Source of the DNA: an uncultured Porphyromonadaceae bacterium
Lineage (GTDB): Bacteria > Bacteroidota > Bacteroidia > Bacteroidales > Muribaculaceae
Direction of reading: 5' to 3'
Assembly: GCA_900550025.1 (NCBI GenBank)
Contig: URQP01000045.1
Span: forward strand, 1 to 18,998
DNA: 18,998 nt
The first letter of the stretch is position 1. Every line of letters starts with the position of its first letter. Both the position numbers and the translations under genes were made by a program. Under the pieces are notes generated by a model that had not been told where the DNA came from, did no database searches, and saw nothing but the letters and a program-made list of their open reading frames with translations. This document shows positions 1 to 6,114 of the stretch, one piece after another.

Positions 1-2
1 CG

Positions 3-1109
3 AAACCTCCATTTGGTTATTTAAAAGATGAAGAGCATGGATGCTGGAAAATAGATCCGGTAGCAGGTAAATATGTCCGTATGATATTTGATAAAGCGAT
101 GGAAGGCTGCAATACTTCTCAGATCTGCTATTACATGAACGAGCAGAAGGTGCCAACACCTGGAAAATATAATCAGATGAACGGATTGCTGCGGCAGGGG
201 AATTATAAAATGCCAGATAAGGAAGTTGTTTGGGATACCGGAATGATCCGTACAATTCTTGGAAGATTTGAGTACACAGGTGCTTTAGTTATGGGAAGGC
301 GGCATACCGTAGCGGTTGGGAGTAAAGTAACAAGAAAGACAGCAGAACGAGATGTCGTTATCCGGAAGAATATCAATCCGGCAATCATTACGGAAGAAGA
401 GTATGAAGTGGCAAGTGCATCTATTATGTTTATGACAAAGCCAGAATATCGTGGTGCGAAAGACTTCCTTCTGAAAGGAAAAGTGCGGTGTGGAAACTGC
501 CACAGGTCATTAGCTTATACAGATGGCGGTATTCATCCAAAAATATATTGTCCCCATAAAGCTCAGGCAGGAAGATATTCTCATTGTTCTGAAGATGCGT
601 ATCCGGTATCTGTGATAGAGGGACATATCTGGTATTCTTTAAAAAGGATACTAAGGATATTGGATTCAGTGCAAAGAGAATCCGAAGAAAAATATACGGA
701 TAATAGTTTTACAGGGAAAAGACAACAAAGAGTGTTGGAGTCGGAACTGGAAAAATTAAAAAATGAACGTATCCATCAGTATGAAGCTTATGCAGAAGGC
801 GTACTTAGCAGAGAAAAATATATAACAGTGAAGAAACAGCTGACAGAAACAATCGAAAAGATACAATCCGAACAAAAAGCACTTGCCAGTGTGATCATTG
901 AAGAAGAACGATACAGAAGCCGGATAAGAACAGCAGTCCAACAGTTGGAGGTACAGATAGAAAGAGGAAAGCTGACGAAAGAGATTATAGATACAATGAT
1001 TGATACCGTGTATGTGTATGATAAAAAACGGATCGAAGTAATTTTAAGATTTGATGATGTTTTACAAAAGGTGATCTCAGAATATATGGAAGGGGCGAAG
1101 GGTGCATGA
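3..1109 (+). CDS. Large serine recombinase (site-specific integrase), 5' truncated by the window
   Basis: The frame is open from base 3, and the first in-window ATG (81) is internal, because the residues before it (KPPFGYLKDEE...) already match the 'PPFGY' start of the recombinase domain that follows the catalytic domain. The N-terminal resolvase domain with the catalytic serine lies outside the window. Counting from Met81, the visible parts are the rest of the recombinase domain (about 1-125), a zinc beta-ribbon with CGNC at 137-140 and further cysteines at 157 and 169, and a charged coiled coil (about 205-300). This is the architecture of large serine integrases of the TndX/TnpX/phiC31 type, which cut and rejoin DNA at att sites and excise or integrate mobile elements. 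The stop overlaps the next ATG (ATGA). Base composition and codon use are Clostridia-like, unlike the phage genes to the right. The recombinase could also be the phage's own integrase, but the composition argues against that. Confidence 0.92.
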   Translation, partial: KPPFGYLKDEEHGCWKIDPVAGKYVRMIFDKAMEGCNTSQICYYMNEQKVPTPGKYNQMNGLLRQGNYKMPDKEVVWDTGMIRTILGRFEYTGALVMGRRHTVAVGSKVTRKTAERDVVIRKNINPAIITEEEYEVASASIMFMTKPEYRGAKDFLLKGKVRCGNCHRSLAYTDGGIHPKIYCPHKAQAGRYSHCSEDAYPVSVIEGHIWYSLKRILRILDSVQRESEEKYTDNSFTGKRQQRVLESELEKLKNERIHQYEAYAEGVLSREKYITVKKQLTETIEKIQSEQKALASVIIEEERYRSRIRTAVQQLEVQIERGKLTKEIIDTMIDTVYVYDKKRIEVILRFDDVLQKVISEYMEGAKGA

Positions 1110-1441
1110 CATTTAAAGATTTTATGTATAAAGGGGTATTGATGATAGCTGTGCTGGCATTGATCGGATGGCTTGGAAAGTATCTGTATCTGGTAGATGG
1201 AGAAATTGACTGGTTCCGGCTGATGCTGGTATATGGTGTTCCGGTAGGAATCCCCCATATGTTTTTCATGGTTCCATGGCATTGGGATTTATCAGGAATA
1301 CTTGGAATGATGACGTTATGTGTGATTGTTGGAAGTTTATTCGGCAGTTTTATTGCAATCTGGTTGTTAGTTCGGGCAGTGGGATATGTGATTGGGTATC
1401 CTAATAATTATATGATAAAGAGCATAAAGGGCAAAAACTAA
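1106..1441 (+). CDS. Small multi-pass membrane protein of an integrative element (possibly DUF6050-like)
   Basis: This 111-residue protein has three hydrophobic stretches, at about residues 10-29, 38-58 and 63-95, separated by short polar turns, and a basic C-terminus (ending KSIKGKN). It is therefore probably an integral membrane protein with about three helices. Its ATG overlaps the recombinase stop as ATGA, so the two are translationally coupled and probably move together. From memory, short membrane proteins of this kind, including a family called DUF6050, sit beside serine recombinases in Clostridia elements. That family assignment is tentative and the function is unknown. A terminator follows 13 bases after its stop, so it is the last gene of its transcript. 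Confidence 0.75.
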   Translation: MTFKDFMYKGVLMIAVLALIGWLGKYLYLVDGEIDWFRLMLVYGVPVGIPHMFFMVPWHWDLSGILGMMTLCVIVGSLFGSFIAIWLLVRAVGYVIGYPNNYMIKSIKGKN

Positions 1442-1454
1442 ATAAAAATAAGTG

Positions 1455-1484
1455 AACCGCAGATGTCGTCTGCGGTTTGTTTTG
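1455..1484 (+). terminator. Rho-independent terminator after the recombinase operon
   Basis: A perfect 9-bp stem is formed by AACCGCAGA (1455-1463) and TCTGCGGTT (1469-1477) with a 5-base loop TGTCG. A T-rich tail (TGTTTTGT) follows. It begins 13 bases after the membrane-protein stop and ends the Clostridia-like transcript. It is also the last feature that clearly belongs to the left-hand element. Confidence 0.85.
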
Positions 1485-1500
1485 TATTTATCTATATAGG

Positions 1501-1651
1501 TATGTATGGTAAAATAATAAAATATGGTGTAGAGAAATAAATGAGAAAAAGAGTTTTTGTCGGGAGACCATACATACCATACACTGATTTTTCTATAAGG
1601 GTGGTTTACAGCCGGTTAGATATGTATGGTCGGGGTGAAAAACCATACATA
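1501..1651. repeat. TATGTATGGT / ACCATACATA repeats in both orientations (candidate iterons or att/ori elements)
   Basis: The 10-mer TATGTATGGT occurs at 1501-1510 and 1621-1630. Its reverse complement ACCATACATA occurs at 1567-1576 and 1642-1651, and a truncated copy ACCATACA follows directly at 1576-1583. The 1621-1630 and 1642-1651 copies form a perfect 10-bp hairpin with an 11-base loop, followed by GTTTTTTG, so it could also terminate transcription. A degenerate copy (TATGTATAG) lies near 1670. Five copies in 150 bases, upstream of a primase-helicase gene, suggest initiator-binding iterons. An attachment-site role is the alternative, since the repeats also start right at the composition boundary. 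Confidence 0.7.
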
Positions 1652-1932
1652 GTTTTTTGAGAGGTGTTTTATGTATAGCTGTGGATTTCAGGCAGTTGAG
1701 TGTGTATGCAGGGGAATGTGAAAGCGGTTGAAAACCGGGTAAAAACGGTGATTTCCGTGTGTTTTTCGGGGCGTTTTTGTCAAATAAAGGGGATTTAAGG
1801 CGGTTTTCGGGAGTATTTGCATAGGGTAAAACGGTGTTTCTGCGGATGGTGTTGTTTGCTGTGAATAGCTTGATAATTAATGCTTTGTGTGAAATCCTGC
1901 GGTTTTTGAGAGCCTTGAACAGTGCAAATGTA

Positions 1933-1940
1933 TATATTTG
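1933..1940 (+). promoter_or_regulatory. Promoter-like -7 box TATATTTG (Bacteroidota type), weak upstream box
   Basis: TATATTTG matches the Bacteroidota -7 consensus TAnnTTTG. The nearest upstream TTG boxes are at poor spacing (15 bases from 1915-1917, or 24 from 1905-1908). Transcription from here would begin about 1947 and run straight into the GGGAGG ribosome-binding site at 1955-1960. The -7 match is good, but the promoter as a whole is only moderately supported. Confidence 0.4.
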
Positions 1941-1969
1941 GTTATCAATTGATTGGGAGGTGCTTTGCA

Positions 1970-2026
1970 ATGACAAAATCGGTAGTTTTTTTGGATTTCC
2001 GATACGGTTTATTATATTTGCGTTGA
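1970..2026 (+). CDS. Possible 18-residue leader peptide upstream of the primase
   Basis: A strong Shine-Dalgarno-like GGGAGG (1955-1960) sits 9 bases before an ATG at 1970 that opens an 18-codon frame (MTKSVVFLDFRYGLLYLR) ending in TGA at 2024-2026, 13 bases before the primase ATG. Strong Shine-Dalgarno sequences are rare elsewhere in the phage part of this window, so this one stands out. The frame also contains the second promoter core (2013-2020). It may be a leader peptide, the remnant of a longer gene, or chance. No function can be assigned. Confidence 0.25.
   Translation: MTKSVVFLDFRYGLLYLR
1989..2020 (+). promoter_or_regulatory. Bacteroidota-type promoter for the primase gene
   Basis: TTTTG (1989-1993) and TATATTTG (2013-2020) are separated by 19 bases, matching the Bacteroidota arrangement of a TTG box, 19-21 bases, then TAnnTTTG. 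The expected start is about 2026-2028, leaving a 12-14 base leader before the primase ATG at 2040, which has no Shine-Dalgarno. This is one of the main pieces of evidence that the right-hand DNA functions in a Bacteroidota host. Confidence 0.6.
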
Positions 2027-2039
2027 AATATCGGGAAAT

Positions 2040-2894
2040 ATGGACGGAGAGAAATATGAGAGGCTTGTCGGCGAGATAGCCGGTGAGATGGATTCCGACA
2101 GGGTCGCCAAGACATTGAAAGAGCGTAGGTGGTCCGTGCGCTTGGATATGATACAGGACATCTTGCGTGAGGCTTTGAGCCGTTCGTCGGTGTCGATGTA
2201 TAACGGAAGGGTGTATTATTTCGGAGGGCGCATCTATGAACCGGTGGAAAAGGGTGTGTTCGAGAACCTGATATACGACTTGTTGAAGCGTTGCGGCGTG
2301 AAGTACGGCGATTTCAGCAGGATAGAGGGTGTCATAAGGATATGCCGCCGTGCCGTTTCGGTAAAGGAATTGCGTCCCGACCCGGCGATAATGGTATTCT
2401 CGAATTTCGTGTACGATATGAACGAGGGCCGCGCCCACCGTTTCGACAGGAAATACGTACAGACCACGTGCGTGGACTATCCATATAACGCCAACGAACA
2501 CATATTCCTTTGGCGACAGTTCTTGGACGAGGTATTGCCGAACAAGACGTGGCAGCGTGTATTGCAGGAGTTCATAGGCAGCATATTCATAGACAGGCGC
2601 AAGGCTAAGCTGGAAACTATGATGATACTGCGAGGAAACGGCTCTAACGGCAAGAGCGTGGTGTTCGAGACGATAACCGGGCTTCTCGGGCGCGAGAACG
2701 TCAGCAACTTCGGGATAGGCGCGTTGGTCAGCGGGACGGAGAGGAAGCGCAACATCGCTTTCATCAACGGCAAGCGTCTGTTCCGAGATACAGGCTTTGG
2801 AAATCGGCAAAGACAGCGACACCCTGAAAGCCCTCATCAGCGGCGAGCCTACGGAGGCAAGGGCGTTGTACGGCGAGAATTTCACTGCCTATGA
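2040..2894 (+). CDS. D5/P4-type primase-helicase, N-terminal part (gene interrupted by a frameshift near 2780)
   Basis: Residues 1-247 are a phage replication protein of the D5/P4-alpha class. An N-terminal D5_N-like region (about 30-175) precedes a superfamily 3 helicase domain whose Walker A loop, GNGSNGKS, is at 199-206. The coding sense ends at L247 (2778-2780). After that this frame reads a nonsense tail rich in R, Q and H up to 2894, while the expected helicase sequence (motif B, CSEIQALEIGKD) continues in the +1 frame from 2779. The intact protein would be about 490 residues. It should unwind DNA and support phage replication initiation. As read, this fragment has only the ATP-binding loop and would be inactive alone. 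No obvious AEP-type primase domain is visible, so 'primase' rests on family naming. Confidence 0.85.
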   Translation: MDGEKYERLVGEIAGEMDSDRVAKTLKERRWSVRLDMIQDILREALSRSSVSMYNGRVYYFGGRIYEPVEKGVFENLIYDLLKRCGVKYGDFSRIEGVIRICRRAVSVKELRPDPAIMVFSNFVYDMNEGRAHRFDRKYVQTTCVDYPYNANEHIFLWRQFLDEVLPNKTWQRVLQEFIGSIFIDRRKAKLETMMILRGNGSNGKSVVFETITGLLGRENVSNFGIGALVSGTERKRNIAFINGKRLFRDTGFGNRQRQRHPESPHQRRAYGGKGVVRREFHCL

Positions 2895-3519
2895 TATTCC
2901 ATTGCTGATGGCTAACGCCAACAAGATGCCTTATTTGCGTGACTGGAGCCACGGTATGCGGCGGAGGATCTGCATATTGCCGTTCGAGGTGGAGATACCC
3001 AAGCACCGGCAGCGCAGAAGCCTTGCGGAGGAGCTGCGCCACGAATACCCGGCCATCTTCAATTGGGTGATAGAGGGGCGGCAGCGTTTCATCGCCAACG
3101 GTTACAAGCTGACCGACAGCAGCACCCTGACGGACGTCATGGATGAATATGTGGCCGAGAGCAACAGCGTGCTTAACTTCATGCACAGCAAGAAATATAT
3201 GCGCACCTATGAGGAAATCGCGGACGCAGAGCCGAAATGGTATCTTTCCTCGGTGCTTTACGGCCGTTATGTGCAATGGTGCGGCAAGCAGGGCATAGAA
3301 GAGCCGGAGAGCCGCCTTAATTTCGGCAGGATACTCGGAGAAGCCGGGTACAGGAAGAAACGCTCTCCAAAAGGCAATATGTACGGCATATACGGTGCGC
3401 CCGTGCTGAAACAGTACGAGTATGCGCGGATGAAGCGGAAGCGTCAGGAGAAAGCCGCCGCGGAAAAAGAGAAGAAAAAGAAACCTAAAATAAAGGAAAA
3501 TGAAAAAGAGATTGGGTAA
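2779..3519 (+). CDS. D5/P4-type primase-helicase, C-terminal part (continues the frameshifted gene)
   Basis: From 2779 this frame gives CSEIQALEIGKDSDTLKAL, the SF3 Walker B/motif B region with its acidic residue. Then come motif C (LLMANANKMP, the sensor asparagine) and the arginine-finger region (MRRRICILPFEV). It continues with a Pox_D5-like winged-helix segment (about 3160-3420) and a lysine/glutamate-rich tail. There is no good start codon. The first possible one is a TTG at 2797, after motif B has begun, so this is a fragment of the upstream gene rather than a separate gene. Either the assembly carries an indel, the phage carries a real lesion (decayed prophage), or the ribosome changes frame. 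The last 20 bases overlap the next ORF. Confidence 0.85.
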   Translation, partial: CSEIQALEIGKDSDTLKALISGEPTEARALYGENFTAYDIPLLMANANKMPYLRDWSHGMRRRICILPFEVEIPKHRQRRSLAEELRHEYPAIFNWVIEGRQRFIANGYKLTDSSTLTDVMDEYVAESNSVLNFMHSKKYMRTYEEIADAEPKWYLSSVLYGRYVQWCGKQGIEEPESRLNFGRILGEAGYRKKRSPKGNMYGIYGAPVLKQYEYARMKRKRQEKAAAEKEKKKKPKIKENEKEIG

Positions 3520-3856
3520 TTTTGAAATCAGCGAGGAGGCAGGTGTTGACCATAACTGGTTAAGGATAAAAGCCGTAAGCGGTCTTTGGGAGACACGCTT
3601 CCGTGACGACAACGAGATGTACGACAAGATTAGTCGCATACTTTCCGAGCCGGTATTGGAGCAGCACCTGACGGCGTGCATACAGCTTTCGTACATAGTA
3701 TGCAACACTGTGCCTGACTTGCAGTTCTTGGAAGATATGACGAACGCCTACGTCAGGATGTCGGAACGTTATCAGGCAAAGCCACTGACGGACGAGGAGG
3801 ATAAGAAAATCCTCGATGAGATGAAAGAGACATACCGTCAGGTCAAGCTTAATTGA
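3500..3856 (+). CDS. Hypothetical phage protein overlapping the primase gene
   Basis: This 118-residue ORF starts at an ATG inside the end of the primase gene (20-base overlap), preceded by AAAGGA, so it is probably co-transcribed and translationally coupled. The protein is soluble and mixed charged, with a helical acidic C-terminus (about 90-118, rich in D, E and K). No transmembrane segment, metal site or known motif is visible. Its position after a replication gene suggests an early function, but nothing in the sequence identifies it. Its stop is one base away from the end of the convergent minus-strand gene. Confidence 0.75.
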   Translation: MKKRLGNFEISEEAGVDHNWLRIKAVSGLWETRFRDDNEMYDKISRILSEPVLEQHLTACIQLSYIVCNTVPDLQFLEDMTNAYVRMSERYQAKPLTDEEDKKILDEMKETYRQVKLN

Positions 3857-3857
3857 A

Positions 3858-4652
3858 TCAGGCGTATACCGGGTAGTACCAGCAGACACAGTTGGCGTGG
3901 TACGGCGGCATTTGCGTTATGTCGATTATGTAATGGAAACCGGTCATCGAATCGCAAAGCGAGCAGGGATATGAGCTTCCCCTGCCCACATAATATCCTG
4001 CCGCGCCTTTCCTGCTGAATATTTCCCAGTCGGAAAGGCGCATTGTCTGTGCCACGGTGGAGCGTTGCAGACGGACAAGATTGTTTTCCGCGCTGACATA
4101 TTTGCCCGCTCCATAAGAGATTTTGCCGCCTGAAAGTTTCGACGCGGCAAGCCCCATCCTCCGGGCCTCGTTGAACACCGGGTTTGAGAACGGCTTGGTG
4201 CGGTATGCCATCCATAGCGTTTTTAATTCCGCGTTGCCTATGCCGAGGGCGAGCGCGGCGGCAATCCACGCCTCCATCTCGTATTCGAGACGGTTGGCAT
4301 AGATGGCTATGCGCTCTTTCAGCGTATGCCCGTAAGATTCCGCATTTATTGATTCCGCTACCGGCAGCAGGTAATCGGACGAGTTCTCTTCCTGTGACAG
4401 CCTTGCCACGGCATTGCATCCGTCCTCTATGACCATATAGATGTATTGCCGCAGTTCGGCGAACAACGCTTCCACTTTCTCCTTTTGCCGTGAATCGCGG
4501 AACGTGAAGCCTTTCCCTCCTGAAAATCCGAATGACAGCAGGTCTGTGAAAGTCTGCAATATTCTCCGTTTCAGTTTCTCCTGCCCGGCGATTTCCTCGT
4601 CAAGCCTCTTGCGCAGGTATCGCTTTGCCTGTTGTATCTGTTCCTGTTCCAT
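3858..4652 (-). CDS. Mu gpF / SPP1 gp7-like head morphogenesis (minor head) protein
   Basis: This 264-residue protein ends in the signature of phage Mu gpF-like proteins: C230-x2-C233, then about 18 residues later H252-x-N254-C255-x-C257 (in PPYHANCVCW). The N-terminal half is helical and charged, with a hydrophobic helix (about 125-145). Proteins of this family are incorporated at the portal vertex and are required for head assembly or DNA ejection. It is the third gene of a minus-strand terminase-portal-gpF block, the standard order in tailed phages, and its start lies inside the end of the portal gene (53-base overlap). It ends one base from the convergent ORF at 3500-3856, with no terminator visible between them. 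Confidence 0.85.
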   Translation of the reverse strand: MEQEQIQQAKRYLRKRLDEEIAGQEKLKRRILQTFTDLLSFGFSGGKGFTFRDSRQKEKVEALFAELRQYIYMVIEDGCNAVARLSQEENSSDYLLPVAESINAESYGHTLKERIAIYANRLEYEMEAWIAAALALGIGNAELKTLWMAYRTKPFSNPVFNEARRMGLAASKLSGGKISYGAGKYVSAENNLVRLQRSTVAQTMRLSDWEIFSRKGAAGYYVGRGSSYPCSLCDSMTGFHYIIDITQMPPYHANCVCWYYPVYA

Positions 4653-6114
4653 TTTGTCCGTTAATGTCCGTGAGCCTGTCGGCCATCTGTTCCTCTTTCC
4701 TTTCCTTTATTATCCTGTCCCATTCCTGATTCCGTCCGTAGCCTGTGAGGTCGGTAGCCGTCTGCCTTGAAAGGATTTCAGAGCCGGTCAGTTGCACGAG
4801 GTTGTTGATAAGCTCTGCGGTGTTCTGATGCACGTAAGGCTCTATCCACGAGAATATCCTCATATTTGCAAACTGGCTGGACTTTTTCAGTTCCACGGCG
4901 TATGCGAACTTGAAAAGCCGTGACAGTGCGTCAACGTCTCGGTCGAACTCGCGGCTGTCGATTATCGCCTTTTCCAGCGACGGCGAATATATGAGCTTTA
5001 TGGCGACCCCCGGCAGGTCTCCGCTCTTGATTTCCGGAGGCTTGACGATGAAGCTTCCTTGGAAAATATTGTCGAGCAACACTTTCAGCTGAAGCTCGAA
5101 TGAAGATGTCGCATCCGGATGCGACAGATATTCCGCGGCATCGTCACTGCCCATTGTTATCGCTTTCACTGAGCCGTATATGTCGCCTTTGATTTCCACA
5201 TCGTCGCCTTTCAACACCATTATGGGGAAAGCGTATGCCATATTGTTCTGGCACAGCTGCGATACGGCAAGCTCGTATTTGTCTATGCTGTCCTGCGAGG
5301 CTTCCCAACAAGGGCCGCTGTCGCGGTGATAGACCACCGGCACTTCATCGAAGCCGTGGAGTTGCGGTTCTCCATCCTGCGTATAGCCGTCGAGACCGAG
5401 CCAGTCTCTCACTTTGTTGGCAATCCTGTCCCCTATTCCGTCAAAATCCTGCCTGTAGCGTGTAAGTGTTTTCTTGTCCCACACTTCTATCCAAGATGTC
5501 CTTGTTTTCCCGCTGATGTCGTAATCCTGATATTTCCGTGCGAAAGCGACAAGCTCTCCGGTCTCGCTGTCATAGTGGGGGAATAAAGTGTCGCCGTTAA
5601 GGAACGACAGATTACGGTATCCCGCCTTTCCGTCCTTTATGTATACCACTATCGCGCCGTCGCCGGTAATCTTCACGCTCTTGGCGAATTCATAGAACGC
5701 AATCTCCATATTTTTTTCAAGCCATCCTTTCTGAAATTCAAGGAACAGCTTGTCGCGGGCATTGTCGGCAACCGCATCCGTAAGCTCGTGGTGAATGTCG
5801 TTGCCGCAAAGGTGTATAAGTTGCTGTACCAAGATTATCTGCTGGAACGGAAAAGATGCACGGAATACCTGCTGCTCGAAGAACTTGCCGGACTTTTCAT
5901 CATATTTGACGATGTTCGGATAAAACAGCGGGGAATTGATTTTGTGTCCCGACGGATAATATTCCCTTACGAAATCCGCCTGTGAGACAATTTGGTACAT
6001 AAGCCGTCCCTCGAAATATGACGAAGCGTCCGGCAAAGTGGTCATACTGCCTTGCATGTAGCCGTCGGGCGTTACGCGCGAGAACGGCGTTTTTGTCAAA
6101 AGATTCCTAATCAT
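4600..6114 (-). CDS. Portal protein
   Basis: This 504-residue protein lies directly downstream of the large terminase, with its ATG overlapping the terminase stop (ATGA at 6114-6111), and upstream of the gpF-like gene. Its size and position are those of a portal protein, the dodecameric ring at one head vertex through which DNA is packed and the tail attached. The fold cannot be proved by eye. The pattern fits portals: an alpha/beta wing region in the first 300 residues (for example GDGAIVVYIKDGKAGYR), a helical stem region, and a polar, disordered C-terminal tail (about 470-504: NGQNGTGTDTTG). The assignment rests largely on gene order and length, not a diagnostic motif. Confidence 0.85.
   Translation of the reverse strand: MIRNLLTKTPFSRVTPDGYMQGSMTTLPDASSYFEGRLMYQIVSQADFVREYYPSGHKINSPLFYPNIVKYDEKSGKFFEQQVFRASFPFQQIILVQQLIHLCGNDIHHELTDAVADNARDKLFLEFQKGWLEKNMEIAFYEFAKSVKITGDGAIVVYIKDGKAGYRNLSFLNGDTLFPHYDSETGELVAFARKYQDYDISGKTRTSWIEVWDKKTLTRYRQDFDGIGDRIANKVRDWLGLDGYTQDGEPQLHGFDEVPVVYHRDSGPCWEASQDSIDKYELAVSQLCQNNMAYAFPIMVLKGDDVEIKGDIYGSVKAITMGSDDAAEYLSHPDATSSFELQLKVLLDNIFQGSFIVKPPEIKSGDLPGVAIKLIYSPSLEKAIIDSREFDRDVDALSRLFKFAYAVELKKSSQFANMRIFSWIEPYVHQNTAELINNLVQLTGSEILSRQTATDLTGYGRNQEWDRIIKERKEEQMADRLTDINGQNGTGTDTTGKAIPAQEA

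Larger units (their letters stand above)
1442..2039. other. Gene-free region upstream of the primase: candidate replication origin and leader
   Basis: No ORF here has convincing coding character. It contains the terminator (1455-1484), the TATGTATGGT repeat cluster (1501-1651), and then, from roughly 1660 to 1870, a stretch whose plus strand is very poor in C and rich in G and T, with several short cgg-ttt-cgg-type repeats. Two promoter-like TATATTTG boxes and a ribosome-binding site with a mini-ORF lie in its last 110 bases. Inverted repeats, strand asymmetry and an adjacent primase-helicase are what one expects of an origin. This is inference. A minus-strand reading frame crosses the region but looks like the shadow of the primase gene plus chance opening. 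Confidence 0.45.

Noticed and set aside
1501..1651. CRISPR-like array
   Set aside because: Repeats are only 10 bases, in both orientations and unevenly spaced. There are no equal spacers and no cas genes.
1541..1660. 39-codon plus-strand ORF over the TATGTATGGT repeats
   Set aside because: It is made largely of the repeat units, lacks a ribosome-binding site, and has repeated 'PYI' peptides that simply reflect the DNA repeats.
1593..2885. Long minus-strand frame (430 codons) across the primase start and the upstream region
   Set aside because: Its right-hand half is the antisense shadow of the primase-helicase, which carries a real Walker A motif on the plus strand. The left half covers the repeat cluster, and the predicted protein shows no domain.
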